Assembly (NCBI GenBank): GCA_034008185.1
Contig: CM067081.1
Coordinates: 11,345,821 to 11,409,820 of the forward strand
Direction: 5' to 3'
Length of the DNA: 64,000 nt
From: Gorsachius magnificus
Lineage: Eukaryota > Chordata > Aves > Pelecaniformes > Ardeidae
Part shown: one piece after another, positions 1 through 13,400 of the stretch
Numbering within the stretch: the stretch's first letter is position 1
Layout of the letters: each line of letters opens with the position of its first letter
The notes under the pieces: model-generated
Databases searched by the model: none
Seen by the model: the letters and a program-made list of their open reading frames with translations, nothing else
Told to the model about the DNA's origin: nothing
Translations under genes and position numbers: made by a program

Positions 1-3000
1 TCAGACCTATGATCAAGTTACCATTTGCTAATACATTACGTTTCCACATTTGCACTCTAGTAACTGTGCACTTCATTTATGGCAAATGTGAAGCAACTCG
101 TGGGTTTTGATCTCTTTCGCTGAACTTTTTTCTTTTTTTCTCTTTGCACCTGAGATGTGCTAAAAGCATTATCCCAAGCATCAGTGCTGTGCTGCCCACA
201 TGCCTTGATCACACGTCTGAGCCCTAATAACTGGTGATTTGTTTCCAGGATGATGCATTGGCTGAAGATTGTATAGGCTGATGTATAGTTAAAGTGCCAG
301 GATTTCATAGTCTCAATCCTGTTCTTTCTTCTGTGTCACTATGGCTGCAACCTAAGCTCTAAGGCAGGTCTGCCATGTTGCCCACCCCACATCTCTGGTT
401 CTCCCATACAGGTTGTAAGGTGATGGGGTGAACGACACTGCTATTTATTCTCCATCCACACACTGAGTTTCCTTTTAGAGGAGAACGATGCAGGAGAGGA
501 TTATGATCCTGTCCAGTGCACAGTGAGGCGTTGGAAGCATGTTCCCCAGTCGGTGTCAGCTGGGACTTGTCGTCATGTCCTGCAGCATTATGGGACACGT
601 TGTGTGGGAAAAGCATATTCACCTTCCAGCATCTCTAAACTCTGGAAGAGTTACCATAACATTTATTAGGGTGGGAAAAGTACTCTAATAGCAAAAGTAA
701 CAGGTATTGTAGAGAAGCAAGTTACGTAAGAACATATAGTTATCTCCAAGATGAATTATTGGGTCAAGCAATGTTTTGGAGTTTCGGAAAACAGTTCATT
801 TATATGGCCTGAGAAACAGATATGCCAGGATGCACAGATGTTTTAAGTCAGAAAGTAAAAGTATGAAATGCTGGGAATAGAATCATATAACCTTGCTTGT
901 GAGCTGATGTTTTTATTGTAAATAGCTTTTCTATCAGATCCAGTTTTCCTCTTCACTTTCACGGCTGTTCTTAAAGAATCATCACAGTTATAAGTATCTC
1001 TTGCCCTTAGTAGGACCATGAGGCTTCCCTGGAAATTTGAAAGAAACCATTTGAGAGGTATGCTGTGACTTTTGAAGCTTGTTAGTGTTTTTGACTATTT
1101 TGTGAGAAATGTGTGCTGTATTTCCCAGCTGGCTTTGGACAGTTGTCCAGATGGCTGTGTCTAGAAGAGCTACAGCACATACTGAAAGTGGGAAAAAAGA
1201 AAGGGTCATTTTTGATCACTGTCCCCTTGTGATTTTATATCATAACCAGCACTGCAGCCTAACATCATTTCTTTGGGTTTATTTTTCTCCGGGAGTTATT
1301 TTCTTTAGGTCATGCCTTTACACCATAACAGAGTATGATGATTTAATACAGTTAGAGAAGAACTAAAACTGGGATATATTCTCTTGTGCAAAGCCAAGTT
1401 TCTCTCAATTGCCCCTGTATCTCAAAAATAAAGTTCTACACACTGCTAAATATTACTATTATTATGTATCTGTGGCACAGAATACTGAATACAGGAGGGA
1501 GGGACACAGCAAGGTTTTCACAAAACCCATGAAATTAATTTCTTTGAGACTGGAGTGGTAAAGCTGTGTGTAGTCTTAGATATAACTGGAATATATTTCA
1601 GTTTTGATGCTTGGTCTTCAACAGAATTCCTTGAAATACAGTTTTATAATCTGAAAGTACCAGATTCCCATCCATACTAATACAAGTCCATAATTAAAAA
1701 AATATTAACATCAAGCAGCTGAGATCCAATTTTATGTATAATCTTATTTTAAACAGTAGTGTCGTGTAGTGTGATCTGTCCATGAGTTCAGGAATGAATG
1801 TGGGAGTGAGCAGCCAGGAGACTGTGATGGGGCCACCATGAGTGTGGGGTGGGAGAGCTCCTCAGAGAACAGGAATGGAAGCTCGATGCCCCACAACTGC
1901 ACACGCAAACGACCAATTATTTCTATAGTGTGTCGTAACAACCTAATGAAAGTGCCCAGAACTGTCTTTAAAGCAAAAACAACTAGTTGTGCTAGCACCA
2001 TACTTCAGAATCAGGTCTGCAGAACTGATGGTGATTGTCTGGTTACCTGCCATTTAGGACACGCTGTTAAGTCTGGGTGCTAAATCTGTTAAGATCTGCT
2101 ATGCTTAAAATATAGGCCTATCTGTCGTAGAGACTTGCTATATGTTCATACACTTCTTTTAGAAGGAAATACAGGTCTGAAGGCACTCTGACCATTACTG
2201 CAGTCCAAAAGGCTCCACACTGAAAAAAAGGAAAACAAAAAAAAAACCCCTTTAGCAGCAGCAGTAGTAGTAGTAGTTTTAGTTTTACCAGTGAAAGACA
2301 AGTACTATTCATTCTGGCAGCAATACTCAGTTTCGGATGTTAGCTCTTGGTCTTCAAAAGGAATGTCAATTTGTCTGCCTGAAGAAGACGATGAGGACAG
2401 AGACCTCCTACAATTTACAGCTAGACATTTCTTGTTTAAGAAGAAAGTAGGTGGAGTTCATAGTGGCACATTAGGAAGGAAGGAAGTGGAAGATGATACA
2501 AAAATGATCATATTCCTTACCATGGTTAGGTTGTGCTTGATAAATATATCTAGTGACCATGCATGTGATGAACAGCGATATTTGAAATTTGAAATTTTTA
2601 CTTTATCAGTTTATTGGGGCTGAAATTATTTCATAATTAGGAACAACTTCCCTGTATCTTTGCGTTCTCTCTAGACATGGGGAAATCTTGTGTGAATGAC
2701 ACCAATTTGTCATCTGTGCTGTCATGTCTGTTTAAACTCATGTGGTGAGTAGATGTCTCCCATATGGTGTAACTTTTTTGAATATTTACCATGGCTCGAT
2801 GCAGGCGATACCAGTTGTTTTGGTTTTTCAGCCTTTTGCCAGCACCAGGTTCTTCCATGTAATTGCAGTGATCCAGTCTGGTTTCTGTGACCTCCCCTTG
2901 GGTGTCACTTCTGTGGTCTAATAGATCTTGTAACGAGTCTGAAATATTGGAAGCAGAGTGGACTTCCCTTTGTTCATTTCATCCCATTACTTCAAGTAAT

Positions 3001-3104
3001 ATTTCACCCCTTTACACCAGAGTAGATAAAGTGATTCCTCCAAGGAGAAGGCGACAGTGTATGAGGAACTGTGGCTGTAGAAGCATTCTGAGACTAGAGG
3101 TGAT

Positions 3105-3484
3105 TGTTCAGCCTGGAGAAGAGAAGGCTGTGGGGAGACCTGATTACGGCCTTTCAGTACCTAAAGGGGGCCTACAGGAAAGATGGGGAAAATCTTTTCA
3201 GTAGGGCCAGCTGTGACAGGACAAGGGGTAACGGTTTTAAACTAAAACAGGGTAGGTTTAGACTGGATATAAGGAAGAAATTCTGTACAATGAGGGTAGT
3301 GAAACACTGGAACGGGTTGCCCAGAGAGGTAGTAGAGGCCCCATTCCTGGAAACATTCAAGGCCAGGTTGGATGGGGCTCTGAGCAACCTGATCTAGTTA
3401 GCGGTGTCCCTGCTGACTGCAGGGGGGTTGGACTAGATGACCTCCAGAGGTCCCTTCCAACCCAAAACATTCTATGATTCTATG
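3105..3484 (+). mobile_element. CR1 LINE, 5'-truncated 3' end
   Basis: The stretch matches the 3' end of avian CR1 non-LTR retrotransposons. From about 3104 to 3397 it still reads as the carboxy end of CR1 ORF2, with the family's [21 protein letters not shown] and [14 protein letters not shown] segments. After the stop comes the usual CR1 3' UTR (GGTTGGACTAGATGACCTC, then CCCTTCCAACCC), closing with the short tandem tail ATTCTATGATTCTATG at about 3469-3484. The 5' end is truncated, as in nearly all CR1 copies, so it cannot encode reverse transcriptase and is inactive. The ORF2 remnant has one frame break near 3200, where two overlapping frames both read sensibly. The exact 5' limit is uncertain by a few tens of bases. 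Confidence 0.93.
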
Positions 3485-6400
3485 TAGATGCAAGATGTTG
3501 CTGATGGTTTTTTTGAAGAATTTAGGGTCATCGTGGGTTTGTGCTTAGATGTTTGGATGGTCTGATTAAATAATTAAGTATAATAATATATAATAATAGT
3601 ATAATATGTAATAATAGTATAATCCAGGGATTATGTATTTTCTTGTCTTCCTAGGTAAACTTAGAGACGAGGAATTCTTGAGAACAACTTTGTCCACTGG
3701 CATTGTCTCCAAAACCAGCTTTATCTCTAGGAAAAGTTGCTCCCTTTACACTTGTCAGAATCTATCACAAAACAAGCACATGATGCATTTTCCTATCCAA
3801 AGAAATGTTTTGTACGTGGGAAAACTCAAATCTGCCCTTTAAATCTCTAGTGAGAACAAAATAAAAAACTAAGCTATGTTCATAGAAGATAAGCATCGCT
3901 TTTCTTGAGGGAACTTTGGAAGTGTTTCATTTTCTTTCCTTGGTATAAATCTCACAAGAGGTTAATCATTTGTGAAAGTACATTGCTTTAAAAAAAAAGA
4001 TATCTTGATCATCCTCATGTAAAAGGGTACTTTATTTTAAAGACTCAATTTGAGCATGGAACAAATTGATGAAATTGTAGTACAAAACCTTTAATGCATT
4101 AGAATGATTACATTTAGAAATCATTATGTATACAAGTAGTTATTACAGAAATAACCTTCTTTGTCAAGTATTCTTGGCGTGGAAGTAATCAACATCCTAT
4201 CCCATTAATTGTTTGAGAACTCTGAAATCTTTAATGAGGTTTTTTACGGAAGGACTTCAGTCAAATGCAAATGATTCATTGAAGCACTTAATCATAAGAC
4301 AAATAGTGATTCTTTAGGAAGTTTTTTTTTATTCACTGTAATAAATGTAGCAAGTTAACTGTAGATACATAGCTAACTGTTTCTCAGTTACTTTTCTCCC
4401 AGCATTTTTCTTCAGAGATTCATTGTTAGTCAGAAAGTCATAATGGCTGCATTGAGAAAGAAAATGCTTGACAGATGTCAAGAAATCTGTGTCTGATATA
4501 GCTTCAAATAGATTTTTTCCCTTTGAGTGTTTGAAAAATGAATTTATTTCTTCTGGTCGATAGAGACATATATTTTTAAACGGGTATTGACAATCAAATA
4601 CCATCCTTTTTTCACAGGTCTGATTACAACAACATCGAGAAAATTGGATCGGGAACAGCAAGCAGAGCATTTTTTGGAGGTAAGATTAAGTGGAAAATAT
4701 ATGTTAAAAGGTTAACTGATTTTTGTAGTTTAAAATCACTTCTTCCTGTTCCAGGAGAGTGGTATTCTTCCTTCTCTCAGTGTATGACAGACTCACACAA
4801 AGCTGGGAATTGCCTGATTATACAGAAGAAATAATATATTTTGCAATTCACAAGCACAGGAAAAAAATTGAATGATATGCACAACACTTGTTTTCCACTT
4901 CTAATCTTCTTGGCTTAAATCTTTTATTGTGGCCCTTATATTTTATTTGTGACAAAAGTTTAGAATATCTAGAGTAATTTATTTATTTTTTTTTCTTTTT
5001 AATTGGTGGAATCACCCCAACGCTGCCAGGATTTTCAGTCTCTCAGCTTAAACATGTTTAAAGTTTTGCATCTTAGATCTAGCATGTAAACTATTCTTTT
5101 GGATGAAAGCAAACTTTGACCTTGCTCACATTCACTGCATCATCTGAATCAATGAATAATTTCTTTAGCTTTCACTTATTGGGACTATCAACAACAATTT
5201 TCAGGTTAAAAACTGCCCTCCAAAAAGAGCGTCTAAACCCTTGGCCCATAGATGAATGTTTCTCTTTGGAAGTAGCTCACATATGTTGGATATGAAGTGA
5301 TATACTTGTAAACTACTGTTTTTACCACATGTGCTTTATTTCACATTGCTGTACACCATGCTGTGTTTTTTTTTGCTTGAGTAGAAGATCCTTGACTCCG
5401 TTCTCTTGTCTATTTGTGAAATAAGGAATTCTTGATTTGTGTTTGTAACACATAGAAAAGGACCACGTTGTCCCACATAATCAACCATTCCTACTATGTA
5501 TTTTAGGAAATTCTCTTCAAATCCATACAAGTTAAAAAACATCTGGACAAAATAGTTCTCAATGCAATCACTATCTGGCAGCAAAATGTAGTAAAACATA
5601 CTTTTGCATATTCCATGGTTATTTTTGTTTGTTAGAAATTCCAAATTATTTTAGTGTAGAACACAGGAGAGAAGGGATAATTTATTACTGTACAAGTTTG
5701 GTGGTTTTTGTTTGTTTTTTTTTTCTTCATAATTCACTGCAGGTTCTTAAACATTGCAGGCCATAAATAAATGGAAGGAAATAAAAGGATTTTCCCCTTT
5801 TTAGGATTTATTAAGTGGGAAAGTTAGTAAAATAATCATGTGTTCCAATAACTCCAAGCTTTCCAGTTTATACTGTCAGAGAAGATCAGAAACTGAATGA
5901 AATCGCCATTGATTTTGAAATAAATCTATTGATGAGAATCTTAGGTCTGTAAGTCTCTTCTGCATTTGCCTCATAGACCTCAGTGAAACATGCCAAATTC
6001 ACATTTGCCAGAGGATTCCCATACAGATGGGGAAGCGTTACTATTAATAGCAAAACAAAAAAATAAATTACTTACAGGACTTAGACTTTAGTCCTCAATA
6101 CAAGTTAATATATTCCTTCCTCTGAATTTTATCTTGTTTGAAAAAATAACCATCTGCAAGATTTTGAGGACTGGAGATGCTCTAGAGGGAAATTGGTATC
6201 AGAGGGCGCTCCAAGGCCTGTGAACGGGGAGTGCAGTAGAGGGCAGGCTATGGAGAAGAGAAACACCTGAGCAGGGTGGGGAGAGGACCACAGTGTTGTA
6301 AAACCCACCTGGGAATGGTGTGCAGGAAAGGGAATCAGACTTTGGCAGGGACAAAGGCCCAATGGCCAAATCAACGCTTTGAGCTGCTGATGAACCATTG

Positions 6401-9400
6401 ACCATCACAGCCTCTTGGGAGGCGTGTTCCTGGGGATCAGAGCAAATAAGCTGCTGGGGATCTGGAGCCAGGCTGGCCAAGCTGTGCTCGTGCTTGTGGT
6501 GCACTCAGAAAACGTTTTCTAAAATGACTGGCTGTCTCTGCGTGTAATTAACCCCCTGGGGAGGCCTTAATTGCTGAGACAACCATGGTTACCCAGTAGT
6601 ACGGTATTTCCCTTCCGGCTTCATTTCATACCCTTCTTCAAGTAGTCTGCCTGGTATAAAAGAGAGCAAACTTGGCTCCCTTTGAAAAGCTCTGATTAGT
6701 GCTTGACCTGGCAACCCTTGCTCCCCTTTGCCCAGTGCCTGTGTGAGGCACTGACAAAGCTTTCCTAGATACAACTTTTTAATTATTTTTAATAAGCTTG
6801 TCTTTTCCCTACCTGAATTTCTCAGGGATGCTATACCCATAATGGCCACTGCTTACGGAGCAAATTCCATTACCAGCAGTATTGCCACCTCTTTCAGAAA
6901 AGCTGTTAGGAAAACGAGGTGAAAAAGGATGGCAGATGTTGTACTTGTGTGTAGTGCCAATGCTCATCTCCAAACCAATGCCTGCAATGGCTTAGGGTGG
7001 CTCTTCTGGAGTCATCCGTCCCTGTCCATATTGGAGGAAACACGAATTACCAGTGAGGACTGGGATGTGTATTTTTAAAGCTGCCATGCTTAGGAAAGGT
7101 GAATCTAAGTGACTCCCTTTGTCAGTACACAAGCAGTCTGTTGCAAAGTACTGAGCCCAGGTCAGCTGTGCATCTTTTTTAACAGTTCTCAAGGCTGCTG
7201 TCACAGGACTTGCACTTACCAAAGAGTATGTGCCAAAGTGAGCGCAGAAATGTGCCTAGACCCTGAGTTAAAAGATGATTGAGGAAGGCAGAAATAGACT
7301 CCCCTTTATAATAATTGAGATATTTTGTTTGTTATGGTGATGTTGTTTGGGGAGGTTGGGGGGTTTTTTTGTTGTTTTATTTGGGCTTTTGGGGAGGAGA
7401 TAAAAAACCTATTTCTTCTCCCAGATTTTTCATTGACTGTAGCATTGTCAATGCTATTTTTTTTCAGCTCCCAAGTTGAGGGCTTAATTTTTTTTGACAC
7501 ATTTGTAATGTCTTGCAAGGCTGCAGGTTTTATTCAGTGCTTGTTATCAGGTAGAATTTTTCTGTTTAGGTTTAAATTGGATGTCACTGGATTTTATACA
7601 AGATGGTCTCTTGCTTTAGTGGATTATTACTAATGGAATGGTTCTGCCTGAAATGGGAGGAAAATGACCACTTGATTACATTACTTTCTCACATGAAGCA
7701 AGCCAAAAGCATTTATTTTATTTCACAGACTTTCTTAAAGCTTCTGAAGGTGGGATGAAGTATTTAAATATCCATCTGAAACAAGAAAGCTAATTCTGAG
7801 AGTTACCTGCTTGCTTTGCAGGTAAATGAAAATAGCTATGTATTTCCAAGTGAGGTGCAATTGCAGGTTTCAGGTGATCTGTCTTTATTCTCCTTCAATA
7901 ATTGGACACATCTTCCTCTATTTCTTTCCTTCTTTTACTTCCTTCTTCTTCTGGGTATGTGTTGTCTCCTAATAATTTCTATTTTAACACTTAACTCTAT
8001 CTGCTCTTGCATTATGCTAATTGATAAAAAAGAAGATGCTAGAAGTGGAGAATATTAGCGGAGTTTGAGCTGTGGAAAAACACAGAAAATAGTCTGGCTG
8101 TTTTTTCTGCCCACATTTTTTGTAGATGCCTCCTAATCCTGGTCTGACAGCCTTACAAACTAGTGATTTTGCTATGTGATTTTATGCAAACAGCTGCTGG
8201 AGTGATGGAGGTCCAATAATAAGCATAAAAATTAAACCATTTCATGCAGGATCTGCATCCTTGTGTTGTGGCAGCTGATTTTGAGATGTCCAGAATATGA
8301 ATAATTCCTGGTCTGCTTTCCAGCGTACATGGGCAGCCTGATGGGAGAGGATCATTGCATCCAGGCTACAGTTCATTGACTTGCACGGTCAGCCCGGAAA
8401 GTGGATTTGAGTGCACGCTTTCTCACCCCGAGCGGTTTCTGAATGCCCTGTAGCAGATGCTGGGTTACTTATGCCTCCAACACAGAAAGCTCTGCAAAAC
8501 GCACCCACTGCTGGGGAGTTCAGTTTGCTTGGAACTGCTGCGGCAAGACCTGTATTTAGCAAAAGAATGAGCCAAAAAGGGTTACAGGCTTCAGTGTGCA
8601 ATTCTAGCAAAAGTCTTTGAAACTTTATGATTGGAGGGATAAATTATCTGTAGCAAGAGATGACCTCTTCATCCTCTTGATAACAGTATATAATAAGTTG
8701 GTGCTTTTAAAGTGCTGAGGCTATTTAGTCTCTCTTTGATGAGCACATGGGGTGCAGGCTCTTAAGTCATTTAAGCCAGTTTTGAAAATTATATCCATAA
8801 TATCTCTCTGTTCCTCCAAACTATGTTTAAATTTACCACTGCAGATTCATTCAGAAGTTATCTTTTAACATTTGTCATGGTGGAAAACTTGTCTACTCAA
8901 AGCCTCTCTAAAGAATAAAAAAAGTTGCTAATAAGCACGGTCAGAACTTTAAATCTCTTCAAGAGCGGCGAAGCAACTGAAGACAATAGGTTTAAAAATA
9001 TTGTTACAACAGCCTTAGCCTTTCAAGGTCCGAGTCACGTACCATAATTAATGTGGAGGAAAAGTGGGAACAGAGCGTTGGCTTCGTGCAGCTAATTTTT
9101 AGCCATCTTAGTGCTATCAGAACAGTAACAGTGCCTCTCAAGTGCCTTGCTTTTGTCGCAAATCAGTATATACAAGCCTCATCAATCTTACTTCTGTGAC
9201 GCTTGAGCGTGGCTCTGAGAAGGATGTTGGTATCAGTGCAAGGGGTTGTAATGAAGATAAATTGGTAAATCTGATGTGAGTGTCAAAATACATGGGCTGA
9301 ATGAAGCACATTGGTTTCTATTTACTGTAAGTACACTAACAGGGTACAATAAACTGTGTTACATAGCACGTATTTGTATGCAGTAATTAGAGGGAAGCAT

Positions 9401-10383
9401 AATAATCTGCTGTAATTGTTGCCTTCTAAAAAGAATTCCAATTTCGACTCATTTAATGGGAAGCTGTAATTATGAGGGGAATTTTGATGGAGGGACTATC
9501 ATTTTATTCCACTTGGAATCTGGTCTGGAATATCACAGGGGAAATTGCTGCTGGAAACTTTATGGCCGCAGTTTGCAGGGGAGAGGGGGTTTAAAATCTT
9601 GAGAAGTAGCATTTTAAAATAGCACCGCCCTCAGTTCTTCCCACAAACACCAGGCTGGTGGTTCGGTGTTGGACCGGCACTACGTTCTCTGCCATCCTCT
9701 TTTTATCCAGCGTCTCCCACACAAGAACTTAACAGATTTAAACTTGGTTTGCTTCTGAACCTATTCACTTAGACTGTAGCCTTTGCGGGTGGTGAGGCCT
9801 GAAGTCAGTAGTCCTTCGTGAGAAACTGCAGCGTTTTCCGAAGCATATAGGCAGCCATGTGGCAATATGATCATGTGTATTTTTACAGGAGAGGTACAAA
9901 AGCTGAAGCTCATTGGGTTTATGTAGCTGAATAGTACTCTACAGAACATTGATTGCTTAAGTCCTGGATTATGAATCTGTGTAAGCATTTGTTTCATGGA
10001 TCTTCAGCATTGCCCACATTTGGCAGGGAAAGATGCATTTTTTCTTGGTGACATGCTGGTGATGGGGTAAAAATAAGGCACTGTGTCTGATTGAACATTT
10101 TGTCTGAGGTTTAGATGGCTCCAAAGGCACATGCCTTTCCCTTTTTAACACTGAAGCCTATCAGATGATGCAAATTAAAAAAAAATAGGTAAACAGCCTC
10201 TTAGTTCCATCCTGAGCTTAAAAATTATCACTGGCTGTGATGCTGGAAATAAGGGAAATATTTTTTTTTATTATTTCAAGGACACCTGAAAGGGTTTTTA
10301 GTGGAACAGTAAGTATGTAGGGGCAACTTTCCAAAAAGACAATGAAAGCTGTTTCATGGCGTCAGCTTCGAATGGCGACAAGC

Positions 10384-10470
10384 TGAACTTGAATGTCAGT
10401 GGGGGAAAAAGCAAAGGAAAAAAGGAAAGAAAAGGAAAAAAAGAAAAGAAAAGGAAGAAAATAAACAGAT
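10384..10470. repeat. Purine-only A/G tract
   Basis: About 85 bases are almost entirely A and G on the plus strand, built from short AAAGG and AAAAG blocks, with no clean repeat unit. It lies deep in the long FAT3 intron. A pyrimidine-rich tract follows on the same strand at about 10710-10756, so the two are roughly complementary in composition. No coding meaning is supported. Confidence 0.8.
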
Positions 10471-13400
10471 CTAAAAAAACCCAAAAGCGTGTTCATCTCA
10501 TACTGCCTCTCCATGGGTTTATCAGCAGAGGGTGAAGCCACCTGCGGGACAGGTCGGTGTTGTGGTGGATCTAGCAGAGACCCCAGTTCCTGGCATAGAA
10601 GGCACACACTGAGCTCGCTCATCCCACGCTGCAGATTTCCATCCTGCACCCTGTGTTCTTCAGGAGTTGTTTTTCTGCACCAGCTTTCTAGAGATGCATG
10701 GGCTGAACTCACCCCCCTTCCCCTTCCCCTCCCAATTATTAATTTTTTTTTTTTTCCATCAAGTTGCTATTTTCAGAACTAGCTAACAACTTTCCAAAGG
10801 CAGAAGATGACCGGAGGTTAAAAATCTCTTTCAGAGACAGATTTGCATATGACATTGCACACTGCTTCTCGTATGTATTGAGGCAGAAAGTCTTACACAG
10901 CAAAATATGGGGAAAGTCCTGGTGTGATTCGTCTGTCTGCAGTGATAAGTGGTCTCCTCGATTAGACTATTGTCTCTAACTGGTGTGATCCGATAAGATG
11001 AAGAATTATCAAGTGCATCACTGAAAATATTACTAGTTCAGTTGTTAACTGAGTGGCCTTTGTGCAAGAGATATGAACAGGAATTTTAAACTGCAAAATA
11101 ATTAAGGCATGGCGTTCTTATGGATTATTCTCTTTTCTTTGATTATTGCAAATTTCAATAGCTCCCAGATGTCCCTTTATTTTAGATAGCAACTTGAGAA
11201 GTAGCACTGATGACAAAGCCTAAGCACTGGGAAAACTGAGTTTAATAACATTTTTCTTCATGCATGTGGAATTTTAATTTTGTTTGCTTATTAAATAAGA
11301 AAAAAACTCTTCATAAAATGATAATAATAAGGCAAAATAAGTTTGAATTAAAAAAAAAAAGTCATGTATGTAAATTCCATAATATTCTCTGTTAAATTCA
11401 AGTAGCCAATAGGAAATGTACACACAGCTCTGATGACACAATATAAACCAAAGTCAAGGGGCAAGAATGGGTCTACATACATCAAATAGTAGCAGTGACC
11501 ATCAGCTCATCTCAGTTATTCAATGAAATACCAATAGCCTTGAGAGACTGGATGCACAAAGAATGTCGGTGACATTTCCACAAAATTTGTAGACTTTGCG
11601 TCGACTCTAAGGATGCTTTGTTTGCTTTTTGTGTTATGCTTAAGGCCAATTTCTGTCTTTATTTATTTAGATACTATTAATCTAATTCTTTTAACTCTCT
11701 CAATATTAGATTGTTTCTCTTAAAAATATGTTGCACATGCTAACATCCGGAAGATGTCAAGGTTAAACACATTACTGACAGCTCAATTAGTGTATCATTT
11801 ATATCCAAGTATCTGATCCTGGCCTCTCCTGGAGAGTGCTTAAGCCATCCAGCTAATCTGATACTGTATGGAAGTTCTTACATGGAAGGATTTAGTCCAG
11901 CATTAAAAAACCTCACATTTGTTTGGTAAATCCATTCTATTGATTCAGGATACCAACAATAATGAAGAAAACCAATCCTCTTTTCTATGTTTAATGAACT
12001 TCCTAATAAAAAATCTTCATAGCTCAATATGCAAGACTTCAGGTTTTTGTTATGAATGCTTGACAATTACAGAAATGAGTCAGATAGTTTATAGACCTTT
12101 TATAGGTGTATTGTAAGCTTGTGTTAAATTATTTGGGTATTAAAATAAAAACACAGAGCTCATTTATTATTTAGTCCCTCCTTAGCTCACGGAAGAGATT
12201 TGATTTTCCCGGCTCATTGATATATACGATGACAGATTCAGCAGAATATTGCCCAATGTATATTTTCCACAAAATCATGTTTCACCAGACAGTGAGTCTG
12301 CTAGAAATGGACAGGGAACAAATGGTATTACGATCCAGGTTTAAAAACCTATTCGCCATTTAGATGAAAAGTTGACGCAGTATAAAGATACAGATGATTT
12401 TGCAAGTACTGATTCAGGTTCGTACTTTGAAAAGCATGGCAAGATCAGAGTTGTCCAGGACGAGGGCTTTGGTTCACACACTGCTGTCTACCACGGTTGT
12501 TGTGTCTCATTAGAAAAATCACATTTCTGATTGCCTAGAGCTTTGCCTTAGTTAAGGAATGATTTGCATATTTCTGGAGTTTGCAGAGAGGAGGGAGCTT
12601 GTTTTACGGATTTCATGAATCACTGACCTGAACTGTTGGGTCATGAAATGAAGAAATGAAAATCCGCAAAGCACAGCGCTGTCAGCTTTTTCATGCTGGG
12701 CATCAAATGCCTCTTGTAGGATTTTTCTTGTGGACCCACAGCAGTCTAGCAGCAGGTCTTGGCTTTAAGCACCTCATCACATTGCAAGCATGGAAGGAGA
12801 AACTCAGCCTATAGGCTTCATGTGCTGTTTTATCAGGCTTTTTCCGCCTCTTTTAAAGGCATAACAGAGAAGGTGGGATTGTGCCAGGAAACAAATCCAG
12901 CCTGCAGGCTGCCACCCTGCAAGGTCCTGAGCATCTCCTGGGAGCCTAGAGGTATATCAGCATTCCCTTGACCCTCTGGACCTACTTAAAATCTCACTGA
13001 CTTAGCATCATGTAGTTGTGAAATCAAGTAGTGCAAAAAAAGTGACATTTTGGTTAACTAGCGTTGTGTTAAGACGTATGTGATGCCACTGTGGAGAGGG
13101 GAAAGGCTTATTTATTATCCTGGGGGCTAGTTGAGTTCCTTTGCTTACCCTGAGTGGTGTGCTTAGTCCAGCTTCAGTAGCATTGATTTTCTTGAAGTTA
13201 TCCCTGATAATACCCAGGCCTAGAGAATTAGACATCAGCGTCCATGGCTGCGTTTCCCCAGATATGTCTGGAAATGGGTGAGTGAACACATTAGAGAAAA
13301 GCAATTTAAAATATACCCAACACCTGTTTCTTCTGCTCTGTTTGCAGAACTACGAGATGGCAGAGCATTAGATCAATGCAAATGGGATGGAAAAGTATTA

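Noticed and set aside
3104..3397. 97-codon open frame
   Set aside because: It is the remnant end of CR1 ORF2, not a host gene.
5336..5644. 102-codon minus-strand frame in AT-rich sequence
   Set aside because: Residue content is dominated by base composition; no motif.
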